Shown one piece after another: positions 1 to 9,184 of a stretch of 64,000 bases of DNA (its first letter is position 1; every line of letters starts with the position of its first letter). The notes beneath the pieces are model-generated. The model was given only the letters and a program-made list of their open reading frames with translations. It ran no database searches and was not told the origin of the DNA. This DNA is from Flavobacterium ginsengisoli (GTDB taxonomy: Bacteria; Bacteroidota; Bacteroidia; Flavobacteriales; Flavobacteriaceae), in NCBI RefSeq assembly GCF_029625315.1, contig NZ_CP121110.1, positions 620,001-684,000 of the forward strand, in the 5' to 3' direction. Both the position numbers and the translations under genes were made by a program.

Positions 1-1358
1 GTTACGTCATCTTTATGAAAAGATTCATGCATAAATCCTGTATTGGCATTGGTTTTAATTAAAGTGCTTATACAACTTTTAATTTCTTTTTCATCAATGC
101 TTGTAATGGCTCTTAAAACAATACTCATGGGCCAGATCGTATCAACGCCAGTGTGAGGGCCTCCAATTCCTTCTCCGGCTGTTCCTTTATAAAAAAACGG
201 ATTATTTTCTGAAAGTACTACTTTACGAGTATTTAGATACAAAGGATCATCGGGAGAAACTGCGCCGAGATAAGGCAATGATAAAAGAGAAGGAACATTG
301 GCATCATCCATCATATGAAAACTTCCATATCCGTTTACTTCAAAAGCTATGATTTTTTCAAATTTAGGGTGATCTATAATTCCATATTCATTTAAACCTT
401 TCTGAACTTGCGCTTGAAGTTCTTTAGCTTCAGCTGCCAAATCATTATCTTTTAAGGCGGGACTTGAAAACATTTCTACAAGATAACCTAGAATTTCAAT
501 TGCAAACATATTGCTCGGAATTAGATATCCAAACAAAGTCGAATCGTCGCTTGGTCTAAAAGTCGAAACAATCAGCCCGCATGGTTTTACAGGATAACCA
601 TAACCGCTTAAAGGAACTCCATCTGTTGCCCAAGCTGTTTGTCGCATAAAACTGTATGGTCCGCCTTTTCCGTCCATTCTCTGCTGTTCTTTGAATGTTT
701 TCAGAATCAATTTCATGGCATCTTTCCATTGTTTGTCAAACATGCTAATATCTCCAGTTTCTTTCCAATAGCCATGAGCCAATCTAACAGGATAGCATAA
801 GCTGTCTATTTCCCATTTTCGTTCATGAATTCCTGGTTTCATATCGGTAATATCATTTTTCCATTCACTTTCTTTATTGAAATCTTTATAAAAAGCATTT
901 GCATACGGATCAAGGAGAATGCATTTTGTCTGACGATTTATAACGCCTTTTACCAATTCGGCAAGTTTAGCATCTTCTTTTACAAACGGAATATAAGGCC
1001 AGATTTGAGCAGTACTATCACGAAGCCACATTGCATCAATATCGCCTGTAATGACATAAGTATCGGGTTTGCCATCTATAATTTCAAATTCGACAGTTGT
1101 ATCTAGTGTATTTGGAAAACAGTTTTCAAAAAGCCAAGCCAATTCTGGGTTTGCAATTTGTTTTTTAATTTTTACAATTGCGACTTCAATAGCTTTACTA
1201 GTAAATTTTCTTTCTGCAAGAGGAGGTCTTTTGGTTATAAAATCTTTTAAAGGAAATTCAAAAAGATTAGAATTTAGTCCAAAAGCATCAGTTTGAACAG
1301 CCAATAATCCTGCTGAAAAAATACTGGCATTTTTTATAAATTTTCTACGAGACTGCAT
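1..1358 (-). CDS. GH125 exo-alpha-1,6-mannosidase (3' end outside window)
   Basis: Reading the minus strand from the ATG at 1358 gives an open frame to the window edge (452 residues seen). The N-terminus MQSRRKFIKNASIFSAGLL has a twin-arginine-like RR followed by a hydrophobic stretch, so export is likely. The motif MWLRDSTAQIWPYI and the later GEGIGGPHTG are typical of family GH125 (formerly DUF1237), which removes alpha-1,6-linked mannose without a metal. It is divergent from the GH89/SusCD genes and fits with the two GH92 mannosidases nearby. The frame is unbroken over the whole visible part. The C-terminus is missing only because the window ends. Confidence 0.88.
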   Translation of the reverse strand, partial: MQSRRKFIKNASIFSAGLLAVQTDAFGLNSNLFEFPLKDFITKRPPLAERKFTSKAIEVAIVKIKKQIANPELAWLFENCFPNTLDTTVEFEIIDGKPDTYVITGDIDAMWLRDSTAQIWPYIPFVKEDAKLAELVKGVINRQTKCILLDPYANAFYKDFNKESEWKNDITDMKPGIHERKWEIDSLCYPVRLAHGYWKETGDISMFDKQWKDAMKLILKTFKEQQRMDGKGGPYSFMRQTAWATDGVPLSGYGYPVKPCGLIVSTFRPSDDSTLFGYLIPSNMFAIEILGYLVEMFSSPALKDNDLAAEAKELQAQVQKGLNEYGIIDHPKFEKIIAFEVNGYGSFHMMDDANVPSLLSLPYLGAVSPDDPLYLNTRKVVLSENNPFFYKGTAGEGIGGPHTGVDTIWPMSIVLRAITSIDEKEIKSCISTLIKTNANTGFMHESFHKDDV

Positions 1359-1695
1359 ATGTTTTTTTAGTTTTAAATAGAATGAGAATAGTTAGATCTG
1401 TATAGCATTATAAATAAACGACTTTTTTTTATTATTCTATTGAAATTTAGACCAATGACATTTGCAACGCTTTAAATGGCAGAAAGAATTCGTAAAAATG
1501 AACTAATTAAAGAGATATGAAAAATATGTCTATTCTTTTGATTGATTCGTCCATCTTGAAGAATAACAATGCGAGTAATTTTATTTTCGATCCAAAACCC
1601 AATTGAATCGCAGTAGTTTTCAAAAAGAAAACACAAAAAAAGATAATAAATTGAAGGTGATTGATTAGTAAATATTTGTTAGTTTTTATTAGTTA
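1359..1695. other. divergent intergenic region between GH125 and GH89
   Basis: This AT-rich stretch separates two divergently transcribed genes and must hold promoters for both. I see no gene in it. It ends in a strong terminator-like hairpin read on the plus strand, so a short plus-strand transcript may arise here. Confidence 0.5.
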
Positions 1696-1730
1696 GGGAG
1701 ATTAATGAGAGATTTAATCTCCCTTTTTTT
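1696..1730 (+). terminator. intrinsic terminator or attenuator upstream of GH89
   Basis: A perfect 10-bp stem (GGGAGATTAA with TTAATCTCCC) and an 8-base loop are followed directly by seven T. It lies 43 bases before the GH89 start codon and reads in the same direction. No plus-strand gene ends before it, so it would end a leader RNA or small RNA. Confidence 0.7.
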
Positions 1731-1772
1731 ATTCAATTTTTAAAGAAAGAAATTTATTAAATACATGATTAT

Positions 1773-3927
1773 ATGAAAAGAGTGAATCTTAAAATTAAAA
1801 ATGCTGTACCATTATTTGTACTGTTATTTTTTTGTGCTTTAAACGGATATTCTAAAAACGACGAAAAAACAAAAAGCGCTTCTGCTGTAATAGAGCGATT
1901 AATTGGTAGTCGTGTCAATGAGTTTGAACTGACTATAAGTGAAAATAAAAATCAAGATAAAGATTGGTTTGAAGTGGAAGCAACCACCAATCTTGTAAAA
2001 ATTAAAGCTTCAAATAATACAGCACTTTGCTATGCGAGCATATAATTTTCTTAGAGATATCGGTGCAGTTTTAATTAGTTGGGAAGGAAACAGAGTCAAT
2101 TTACCTAAAGATTGGCCAAAATATTCCAAAAAAGGAAGTACGCCATTTGAGTATAGAGAATATTTAAACGCCTGCACTTTTGGCTATACAACTCCGTGGT
2201 GGGACTGGAAACGTTGGGAACAAGAAATAGATTGGATGGCTATGCACGGCATTAATCTTCCAACTGCAATGGAAGGTCAGGAAGCGGTGTGGCAGGAATT
2301 ATGGAAAGAATATGGTTTGACAAACAATCAGTTAGAGGCACATTTTGCTGGTCCAGCTTTTTTACCTTGGCAAAGAATGGGAAATATTAATAGTCTAGAA
2401 GGTCCTTTGCCACAAGAATGGTTTGCTAAAAAAGAAGAACTGCAAAAGAAAATATTGGAGAGAATGAGGACTTTGGATATGCACCCTGTTGTTCCTGCTT
2501 TTAGCGGATATGTTCCTAAGGCTTTCGCCGAAAAACATCCTGAAGCTAAAATTACCGAATTAAAATCGTGGTCTGGCGGTGGTTTTGCGAGCACTTTTCT
2601 TTTAGATTCCAAAGATCCTTTATTTAAAAAAATCGGAAAACGTTTTATAGAAATTTATACCAAAATGTACGGAAAGTCAGATTTCTATTTGGCAGATTCA
2701 TTTAATGAAATTGAACCGCCAGTTTCTGAACATAATAAATATGAAGAACTTTCTAATTACGGAAGTGCAGTTTATGAGACTATAAATGAAGCAGCTCCTG
2801 GTGCAACTTGGGTTATGCAAGGATGGCTTTTTGGAGACAATAAAGAATTCTGGACCAAAGAAGCTACAAGCGCATTTTTAAGTAAAGTTCCAAATGATAA
2901 AGTAATGGTTCAGGATTATGCCAATGACAGATATAAAGTATGGGATAATCAGGAAGCTTTTTACGGTAAACAGTGGACTTACGGTTATGTACATAATTAT
3001 GGCGGATCGAATCCTGTTTATGGCGATTTGAATTTTTACAAAAATGAATTGACAAGTCTGCTTAAAAATCCGCATAGAGGAAATATTGCAGGTTATGGAG
3101 CAATGCCTGAAGGTTTAAATAATAATTCGATTGTATACGAATACATTTATGATCTTCCGTGGACTAAAGGAGAGCAACCTGTAAATGATTGGTTAACTAA
3201 ATACTTAAACGCAAGATACGGGCAAACGACTTCTAAACCTGTTTTTCTAGCGTGGGAATTATTATTAGAATCTGTCTATAATGTCAAATATTGGGAAACA
3301 CGTTGGTGGAATGATAGGGCTGGAGCGTATTTGTTATTTAAACGTCCAACAGTAACCATTACAGAATTTAAAGGAAATCCTGGAGATAAGAAAAAACTAA
3401 AAGAGGCTTTGGATATTTTAACCAAAGAAGCAAAGAAATATGATAAAAAGAATTTTATTCAATATGATTTAATAGATGTTACAAGACATTATTATTCATT
3501 ATGTATTGATGAAGATTTAATAGAATGCGTAAAAGCATATCAACAAAAAGACATTGATCAAGGCGATCTATTATTTAAAAAGATAGAAAAACAAGTTTTG
3601 AATATCGATGCTGTAATGTCAGGTCAGCCATTAAACAGTTTGGATCAATGGGTAAAATCGGCTTCAGATTATGGTAGTTCGCCAGAGGTTTCTTCATTAT
3701 ATGTAAAAAATGCCAAAACATTAATTACGCTTTGGGGCGGAGAAGGACACTTGAACGATTACGCTTCTAGATCTTGGAAAGGAATGTACAAAGGATTTTA
3801 TTGGCCAAGATGGAAAATGTTTTTAGAAGCTTTAAAAAAATCTGTTGCCACAAATACTCCTTTTGATGAAAATAAAGAAAGAGAATCAATTAAAAATTGG
3901 GAAATTAATTGGACAAAAAGCAAATAA
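1773..3927 (+). CDS. GH89 alpha-N-acetylglucosaminidase (frame broken at 2034-2039)
   Basis: The protein is about 717 aa after correction, with an N-terminal hydrophobic signal (residues 9-25). It matches the NAGLU/GH89 family, which cleaves terminal alpha-linked GlcNAc. Family landmarks include TPWWDWKRWEQEIDWMAMHG, the acid region DSFNEIEPP and the nucleophile region MPEGLNNN. The frame is lost at GCGAGC (2034-2039); reading GCAGC gives CYAAYNFLRDIG, joins the two halves and leaves 718 whole codons. The internal ATG at 2032 is not a real start because conserved family sequence precedes it. It heads locus A, before SusC/D, and probably acts in the periplasm. Confidence 0.88.
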
Positions 3928-4204
3928 AAAGTTACCAAGATTATAATTGTTACGTATATAGACAAAATTTAACTTAATATTTATAACATAACCTTAAACC
4001 ACACTAAAAAGATGAATAGAAAATTTTACGAAATCGATTAATTAATAAGTTTTTAACTATATAATTTTAGAAAAAATACTTTGCGAAGCCTTGTCATTAT
4101 TGATTTTAAAGAAATTATCCATGTTTATGAATAACTTGTCCATTTGTTAACATTTCTTTGGCACTAATTTCGTCAATACTATTTAACCAATTAACCAATA
4201 TACA
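3928..4204. other. intergenic region upstream of SusC
   Basis: This is 277 bases of AT-rich DNA without a credible gene. It should contain the promoter of the susCD operon, but I could not find a clear TTG / TAnnTTTG Bacteroidota promoter pair. Confidence 0.4.
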
Positions 4205-7200
4205 ATGGAAAAACTTAAACTTTTATTATTAGCCTTTTTCTTTGGCTTCTCAATTAATACTTGGGCACAAAAAACAGAAGTGTCTGGTGTTGTATTAGAT
4301 GACAAAGGTATTCCTCTGCCAGCCGCTAATATCCTTGAAAAAGGGACGACTAATACTGTAACGACAGATTTTGATGGAAAATTTAAATTTTTAGCGTCAA
4401 ACAAAAATGCGACGTTAATAATTTCTTTCATAGGATTTGATGATCAGACTGTAAAATTAGACGGAACCAAAACTAATTATTCGATTAAATTACAATCTAC
4501 CACTACAAACTTAGAACAAGTTGTAGTTGTGGGGTATGGTAAAGGATCTCGTAAAAACTTAACGACTTCGGTTTCTTCTGTTAAAGCTGAAGATTTAAAC
4601 AGAGGTGCAATTAGCGACGTTGGACAACTTTTACAAGGTAAAGTTTCTGGTTTGAATATTTCTTCAAGCGGTGACCCAACAAAAACAGCTTCGGTAGTTT
4701 TACGTGGAGCTTCAACATTAAACAGTTCGCAAGGACCTTTTTATGTAATTGATGGTATTCCAGGAGTTGATATTTCGGTTATATCACCAGATGATATTGC
4801 AACAATCGACGTATTAAAAGATGCGGCTGCAACAGCAATTTATGGTAACCGTGCAGCAAATGGAGTTATCATGGTAACAACAAAAAAAGGAAGTAAAGGA
4901 AGAACACAAGTTGCCTACAATGGATATTTTGGTTTTGAAGAAGTTTCTAATAATTTGGATATGATGAATGCAGATCAACTTAGAGCTTTTACAACTAAAA
5001 ACAATTTGAATTTTACTCCAGAAAATGACAAAGGTGCTAACACAAATTGGCAAAAAGAAATTCTAAGATCAGGGCGTGCAGCGTCAAGCAGTCATAACTT
5101 ATCTATGAGTGGCGGCGGAGATCACGGAAGTTATACCGCAAGTATTACTTCTCTTAATAAAGAAGGAGTTATGCTAAAAAGTGACTTTTCTCGTATCATT
5201 GCTCGTTTATCTGTTGAACAATATGCTTTTAATGATAAAGTAAAGTTTGGTTTAAATGTTACTAATTCTAGAACAAAATATCAAAATGTACCGCAGCGTA
5301 ATACAGTTCTTTTACAAGCAGCAAGTTATCTTCCTGTTTCTCCAGTAAGAAATGATGATGGCAGTTTTTTTGAAAACTTTGTAAGTCCTGGATACTTTAA
5401 CCCAGTAGCTTTAATTGAGCATGGTACAGACGAAACTAAGACAAATAATCTTGTAGGTAATCTTACCGCAGAAGTAAAATTGCCTTTCGGATTAACGTAT
5501 AACTTGAATTTGGCACACCAAAGACTAAATACATCTCACGGAGAATTTTATGACAGCTATTATTCACAATATAACAGTGCCAACTTTTACAACAACCCAG
5601 ATCCGCCTTTGACAAAAACATTGGTTAACTTTGGAGTAAATGGTTCTGCATTGAGAAATGCTTACGAGAACACAAACAACATTATTGAGAGTTTCTTTAC
5701 TTGGGATAAATCAATTGGAGATCATAAAATAAAAGCTGTTTTAGGTTACTCTTGGCAAGAAAACACTTTAGGAGACGGTTTTCAGGCTACGACAACAAAT
5801 TTCCCAGTTGACAATGTTGGGTATAACAACTTAGCTTTAAGTAACTATACTTCTGTTAATGGTTATGTGGTGAATTTTGGAGATAGCAAAGCATATCAAA
5901 AAACACGTTTAATTGCTTACTTCGGACGTTTAAATTATAATTATAAAGATAAATATCTTTTACAAGGATCACTTAGAAGAGATGGTGGATCTATGTTTGG
6001 TGCAAACAACCAATGGGGATACTTTCCTTCTGTAGGAGGTGCATGGAGAGTTGACAAAGAAAGTTTTATGAAAAACCAAAACTTTTTTAGCGATTTGAAA
6101 TTTCGTGGTAGCTGGGGAGTAACTGGAAACTCTTCTGGATTTAATGCTTACACAGCTCAATTTATTTCTGGAAGTTTAGGAACTTTCTATTACAACGGAC
6201 AACAGATTGGAGCTTATGGACCAAACCAAGCAAGCAAATCCTGATTTAAAATGGGAAAAAACTGCAACAGCAAATATTGGTGTTGATTTCTCTATCTTAA
6301 AAGGAAAAGTAACAGGTTCTGTTGATGTTTACGATAAGAAAACAACAGATATGATTTTTAACTACAATGTTAATCCAGTATTGGTGCCAGTAGGAACAAT
6401 TGTAGCAAACGGAGGAACAATGTCTAACAAAGGTATTGAAGTTAGTTTAGGCGCAACTATTGTTAAAACAGCAGATTTTAGCTGGAATACTAATTTGAAT
6501 TTGGCGCATAACAAAAATGAAATTGTTAAATTAACTAGTCCATTCTTTGTTGGTGGAGATTCAATTCGTCGTGTACAACCAGACGGAGGAGGACAAACAG
6601 GAAGTACTTTACAAATCTTTAAAGAAGGAAAACCATTAGGACAATTCTTTACATTGAAATATGCTGGAAAAAATGCTGACGGAGTTTCTCAGTATTATGA
6701 CAAAAACGGTGATCTAACAACTACACCTCAAATTGGAGTAGATTATCATTATGCAGGAAGCGCACAGCCAAAATTATTGATGGGATGGGCAAATAATTTC
6801 CAATACAAAAAATTCGATTTAAGTATTTTCTTTAGAGGAGTTTTTGGTAATAAAATTTTCAATGCAACTCGTGCAGACTTATTTAGACCAAGTACCGCAA
6901 TGACCAATAACATTTTAGTAGATGCTGGTAATGAGTCGCCAAATGATTTAAACTCTTATAAATATTCAGATCGTTTTATAGAAGACGGCAGTTATATAAG
7001 ATTAGATAACATGACTTTAGGTTATAATTTTGGAAAAGTTGGAAATTACATCAGCAGTATCCGTATTTATCAGACTGTAAATAACGTATTTGTTATTACT
7101 AAGTACAAAGGAATTGATCCAGAGGTTGAACAAGGAGGAACGGCTCCAGGTGTAGATTCTAATAACTTCTATCCAAAAACCAGAACATATATGTTCGGTG

Positions 7201-7217
7201 TAAATGTGATTTTCTAA
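4205..7217 (+). CDS. SusC/RagA-type TonB-dependent outer-membrane transporter (frame broken at 6230-6235)
   Basis: The protein is about 1003 aa: signal peptide ending at TWAQ (residue ~22), a carboxypeptidase-regulatory-like domain (~25-100), a plug domain with VVVGYGKGSRKNLTTSVSSV and VLRGASTLNSSQGPFYVIDG, then a beta-barrel. It imports oligosaccharides across the outer membrane with the SusD partner that starts 18 bases later. The frame breaks at GCAAGC (6230-6235); GCAGC restores NQAANPDLKWEK, the usual SusC segment, and makes 1004 codons. An apparent start at 6207 in the second frame is therefore false. Confidence 0.92.
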
Positions 7218-7235
7218 AAATTAAAGCTAAACATT

Positions 7236-8849
7236 ATGAAAAAGATATTAAAATATTTAGGACTTCCAGTACTTTTAGCTGGTTTGGTATGGTCTTGTGA
7301 TGATCTAGAAGTGCCTATCACAACTCAATTGACACCTGAGGTATTTCCTCAAAACTCAACACAATATATTCAGACAACAGGACCAGTCTATGCAGCATTT
7401 AGAGGTGAGTTTTCATTTGCTTGGTGGTGGTCGCAGTCATTATCTACAGACGAAGCTATCTTACCAGCAAGAGGAGGTAACTGGTTTGATAATAGAAACT
7501 ATATTTCAATGCATTACCATGACTGGAATCCAGATAATGGTATCATAGGAAGCCTTTGGGATTGGTCATCTAAAGTAATTGGGACAAGCAATCAGGCTAT
7601 TTCGATCTTAAGACAGACAATGCCCGAAGGAACTGATAAAAAAACTTTGATTTCAGAGTTAAGAACAATGCGCGCTATTTCTTATTTCATGTTAATGGAT
7701 AGTTATGGAGACGTGCCATTAGATACTTTATATGGAGACTTTACTTCTCATGCTAAAACTCCAAGAAAACAAGTTTTCGAGTACATTGAGAAAGAACTAA
7801 AAAGTTCAGTTCCTAATTTGAATCCTGCTTCGGGCGTTACAACTTACGGTAGACCAAATAAACAAACCGCTAATGCAATGTTGGCTAAATTGTATTTGAA
7901 TGCCGAAGTATACACAGGAACGGCACGTTATAACGAATGTATCGCAGCCTGCGATGAAGTAATCAATTCTAATTTATATGTTGTAGAACCTAGAGCGACT
8001 TACCTTCAAATGTTTTACCCGACTAACGGACCAGCAATGAAAGAATTCATCTTTGCGGTTCCTTACGATCCTGCAGCTGTTACAGTGGGTTTCAACGGGC
8101 AAATGTATCACGCACGTTATGATGTCCCACGTTCAGAAAGAGCTAAGTTCGGACTTTCTTACACGCCAAGTGCGCCTAGAAGTACACTGCCAGAATTTTA
8201 TGCCTATTTTAATGATGCCAATGATATACGTAACAAACAATGGCTTACGGGACTTCAATTTATGAATGATGGTGTAACTCCAGTAATGGTTACCACAACT
8301 AAAAAAGGTTACGATCAGTTCTACACAGGATCTGATGGTGGAGCGGCATATACTTATCAAGTAAACTTAACTCCAGATATTGAACTTCGTCAGAGCGTAA
8401 CATTATTCGATTGTGGTAATGATGAAATCGCTTGGAATATGGGATACAGAAACGTTAAGTTTTATCCTGACGCATCTTCAACAAACCGTAATCAAAACAA
8501 TGATGTTCCTTTCTTGCGTTACTCTGATATTCTTTTAATGAAAGCAGAAGCAATTTTACGTGGCGGATCTGTGACTTTAGGTCAAAGTGTTGATGCATTA
8601 GTAAACATGGTTCGTTCTAATCGTACAACATCTGCTGCTTTAAGCGGAGTAACTTTAGAAGATCTTTACAAAGAAAGAAGCCGTGAATTTGCTTGGGAAG
8701 CTTGGCATAGAAACGATATGATTCGTTTTGGAAAATATGAAGGATCTTGGGGATATAAAACTAATACAGACACATACCGTCGTGTATTCCCAATCCCGAC
8801 AAATGCAATGGTTTTAAACCCAGCCCTTACTCAGAATGATGGTTATTAA
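7236..8849 (+). CDS. SusD/RagB-type surface glycan-binding lipoprotein
   Basis: This intact gene encodes 537 aa. The N-terminus ends in the lipobox LVWSC, so the mature protein is a lipoprotein whose Cys is residue 21. The TPR-rich SusD fold is recognisable in RTMRAISYFMLMDSYGDVPL, KQTANAMLAKLYLNAEVY, PFLRYSDILLMKAEAIL and RSREFAWEAWHRNDMIRFG. It caps the SusC barrel and binds the incoming glycan. It is translationally close to SusC (18-base gap), and a strong terminator follows at 8898, so the pair forms its own operon. Confidence 0.95.
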   Translation: MKKILKYLGLPVLLAGLVWSCDDLEVPITTQLTPEVFPQNSTQYIQTTGPVYAAFRGEFSFAWWWSQSLSTDEAILPARGGNWFDNRNYISMHYHDWNPDNGIIGSLWDWSSKVIGTSNQAISILRQTMPEGTDKKTLISELRTMRAISYFMLMDSYGDVPLDTLYGDFTSHAKTPRKQVFEYIEKELKSSVPNLNPASGVTTYGRPNKQTANAMLAKLYLNAEVYTGTARYNECIAACDEVINSNLYVVEPRATYLQMFYPTNGPAMKEFIFAVPYDPAAVTVGFNGQMYHARYDVPRSERAKFGLSYTPSAPRSTLPEFYAYFNDANDIRNKQWLTGLQFMNDGVTPVMVTTTKKGYDQFYTGSDGGAAYTYQVNLTPDIELRQSVTLFDCGNDEIAWNMGYRNVKFYPDASSTNRNQNNDVPFLRYSDILLMKAEAILRGGSVTLGQSVDALVNMVRSNRTTSAALSGVTLEDLYKERSREFAWEAWHRNDMIRFGKYEGSWGYKTNTDTYRRVFPIPTNAMVLNPALTQNDGY

Positions 8850-8897
8850 GAATAAGAATTTAGTTAAGTACGCATTTGTAATTCAATTTTAATTGCG

Positions 8898-8933
8898 AAA
8901 AGGAGAAGAGCGTAAAAAGCCTTCTCCTTTTTT
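8898..8933 (+). terminator. rho-independent terminator after susCD
   Basis: A perfect 11-bp stem (AAAAGGAGAAG with CTTCTCCTTTT) with a 12-base loop runs into a T tract. It lies 48 bases after the SusD stop codon. Confidence 0.85.
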
Positions 8934-8996
8934 CTAAAAAAACCGATTTTTTTCAGTTGCTCGTAAAAATCAGTTCAGTTTATTTTTTGAATGAAA

Positions 8997-9048
8997 ACAA
9001 AGCTTAATCAAAAGTATTTCGGACAATTCTATACAGATTAAGCTTTGT
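8997..9048. repeat. 13-bp perfect inverted repeat before GH92 gene
   Basis: The arms ACAAAGCTTAATC (8997-9009) and GATTAAGCTTTGT (9036-9048) are perfectly complementary and 26 bases apart. There is no T tract after them, so this is not a standard terminator. It lies 137 bases upstream of the GH92 start and could be a leader structure or an operator. Confidence 0.6.
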
Positions 9049-9184
9049 AACATTCTGTCATTTTTTTGAGAATAATTCTATAATTCTCACAGCCATCCTT
9101 ATGCTTAATATTTTCGATTTTGTGATAAATCAAAAACATAAAATCGTTCTAAACCAATATCGCCCCATTCAATACAGAAAATAA

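Noticed and set aside
825..1106. Plus-strand open frames opposite the GH125 gene
   Set aside because: The minus strand encodes a continuous, conserved GH125 protein across this stretch; the plus-strand frames resemble nothing and are antisense shadows.
6207..7217. A separate small outer-membrane protein gene after SusC
   Set aside because: It continues the SusC barrel exactly once GCAAGC is read as GCAGC; it has no signal peptide or ribosome binding site of its own.
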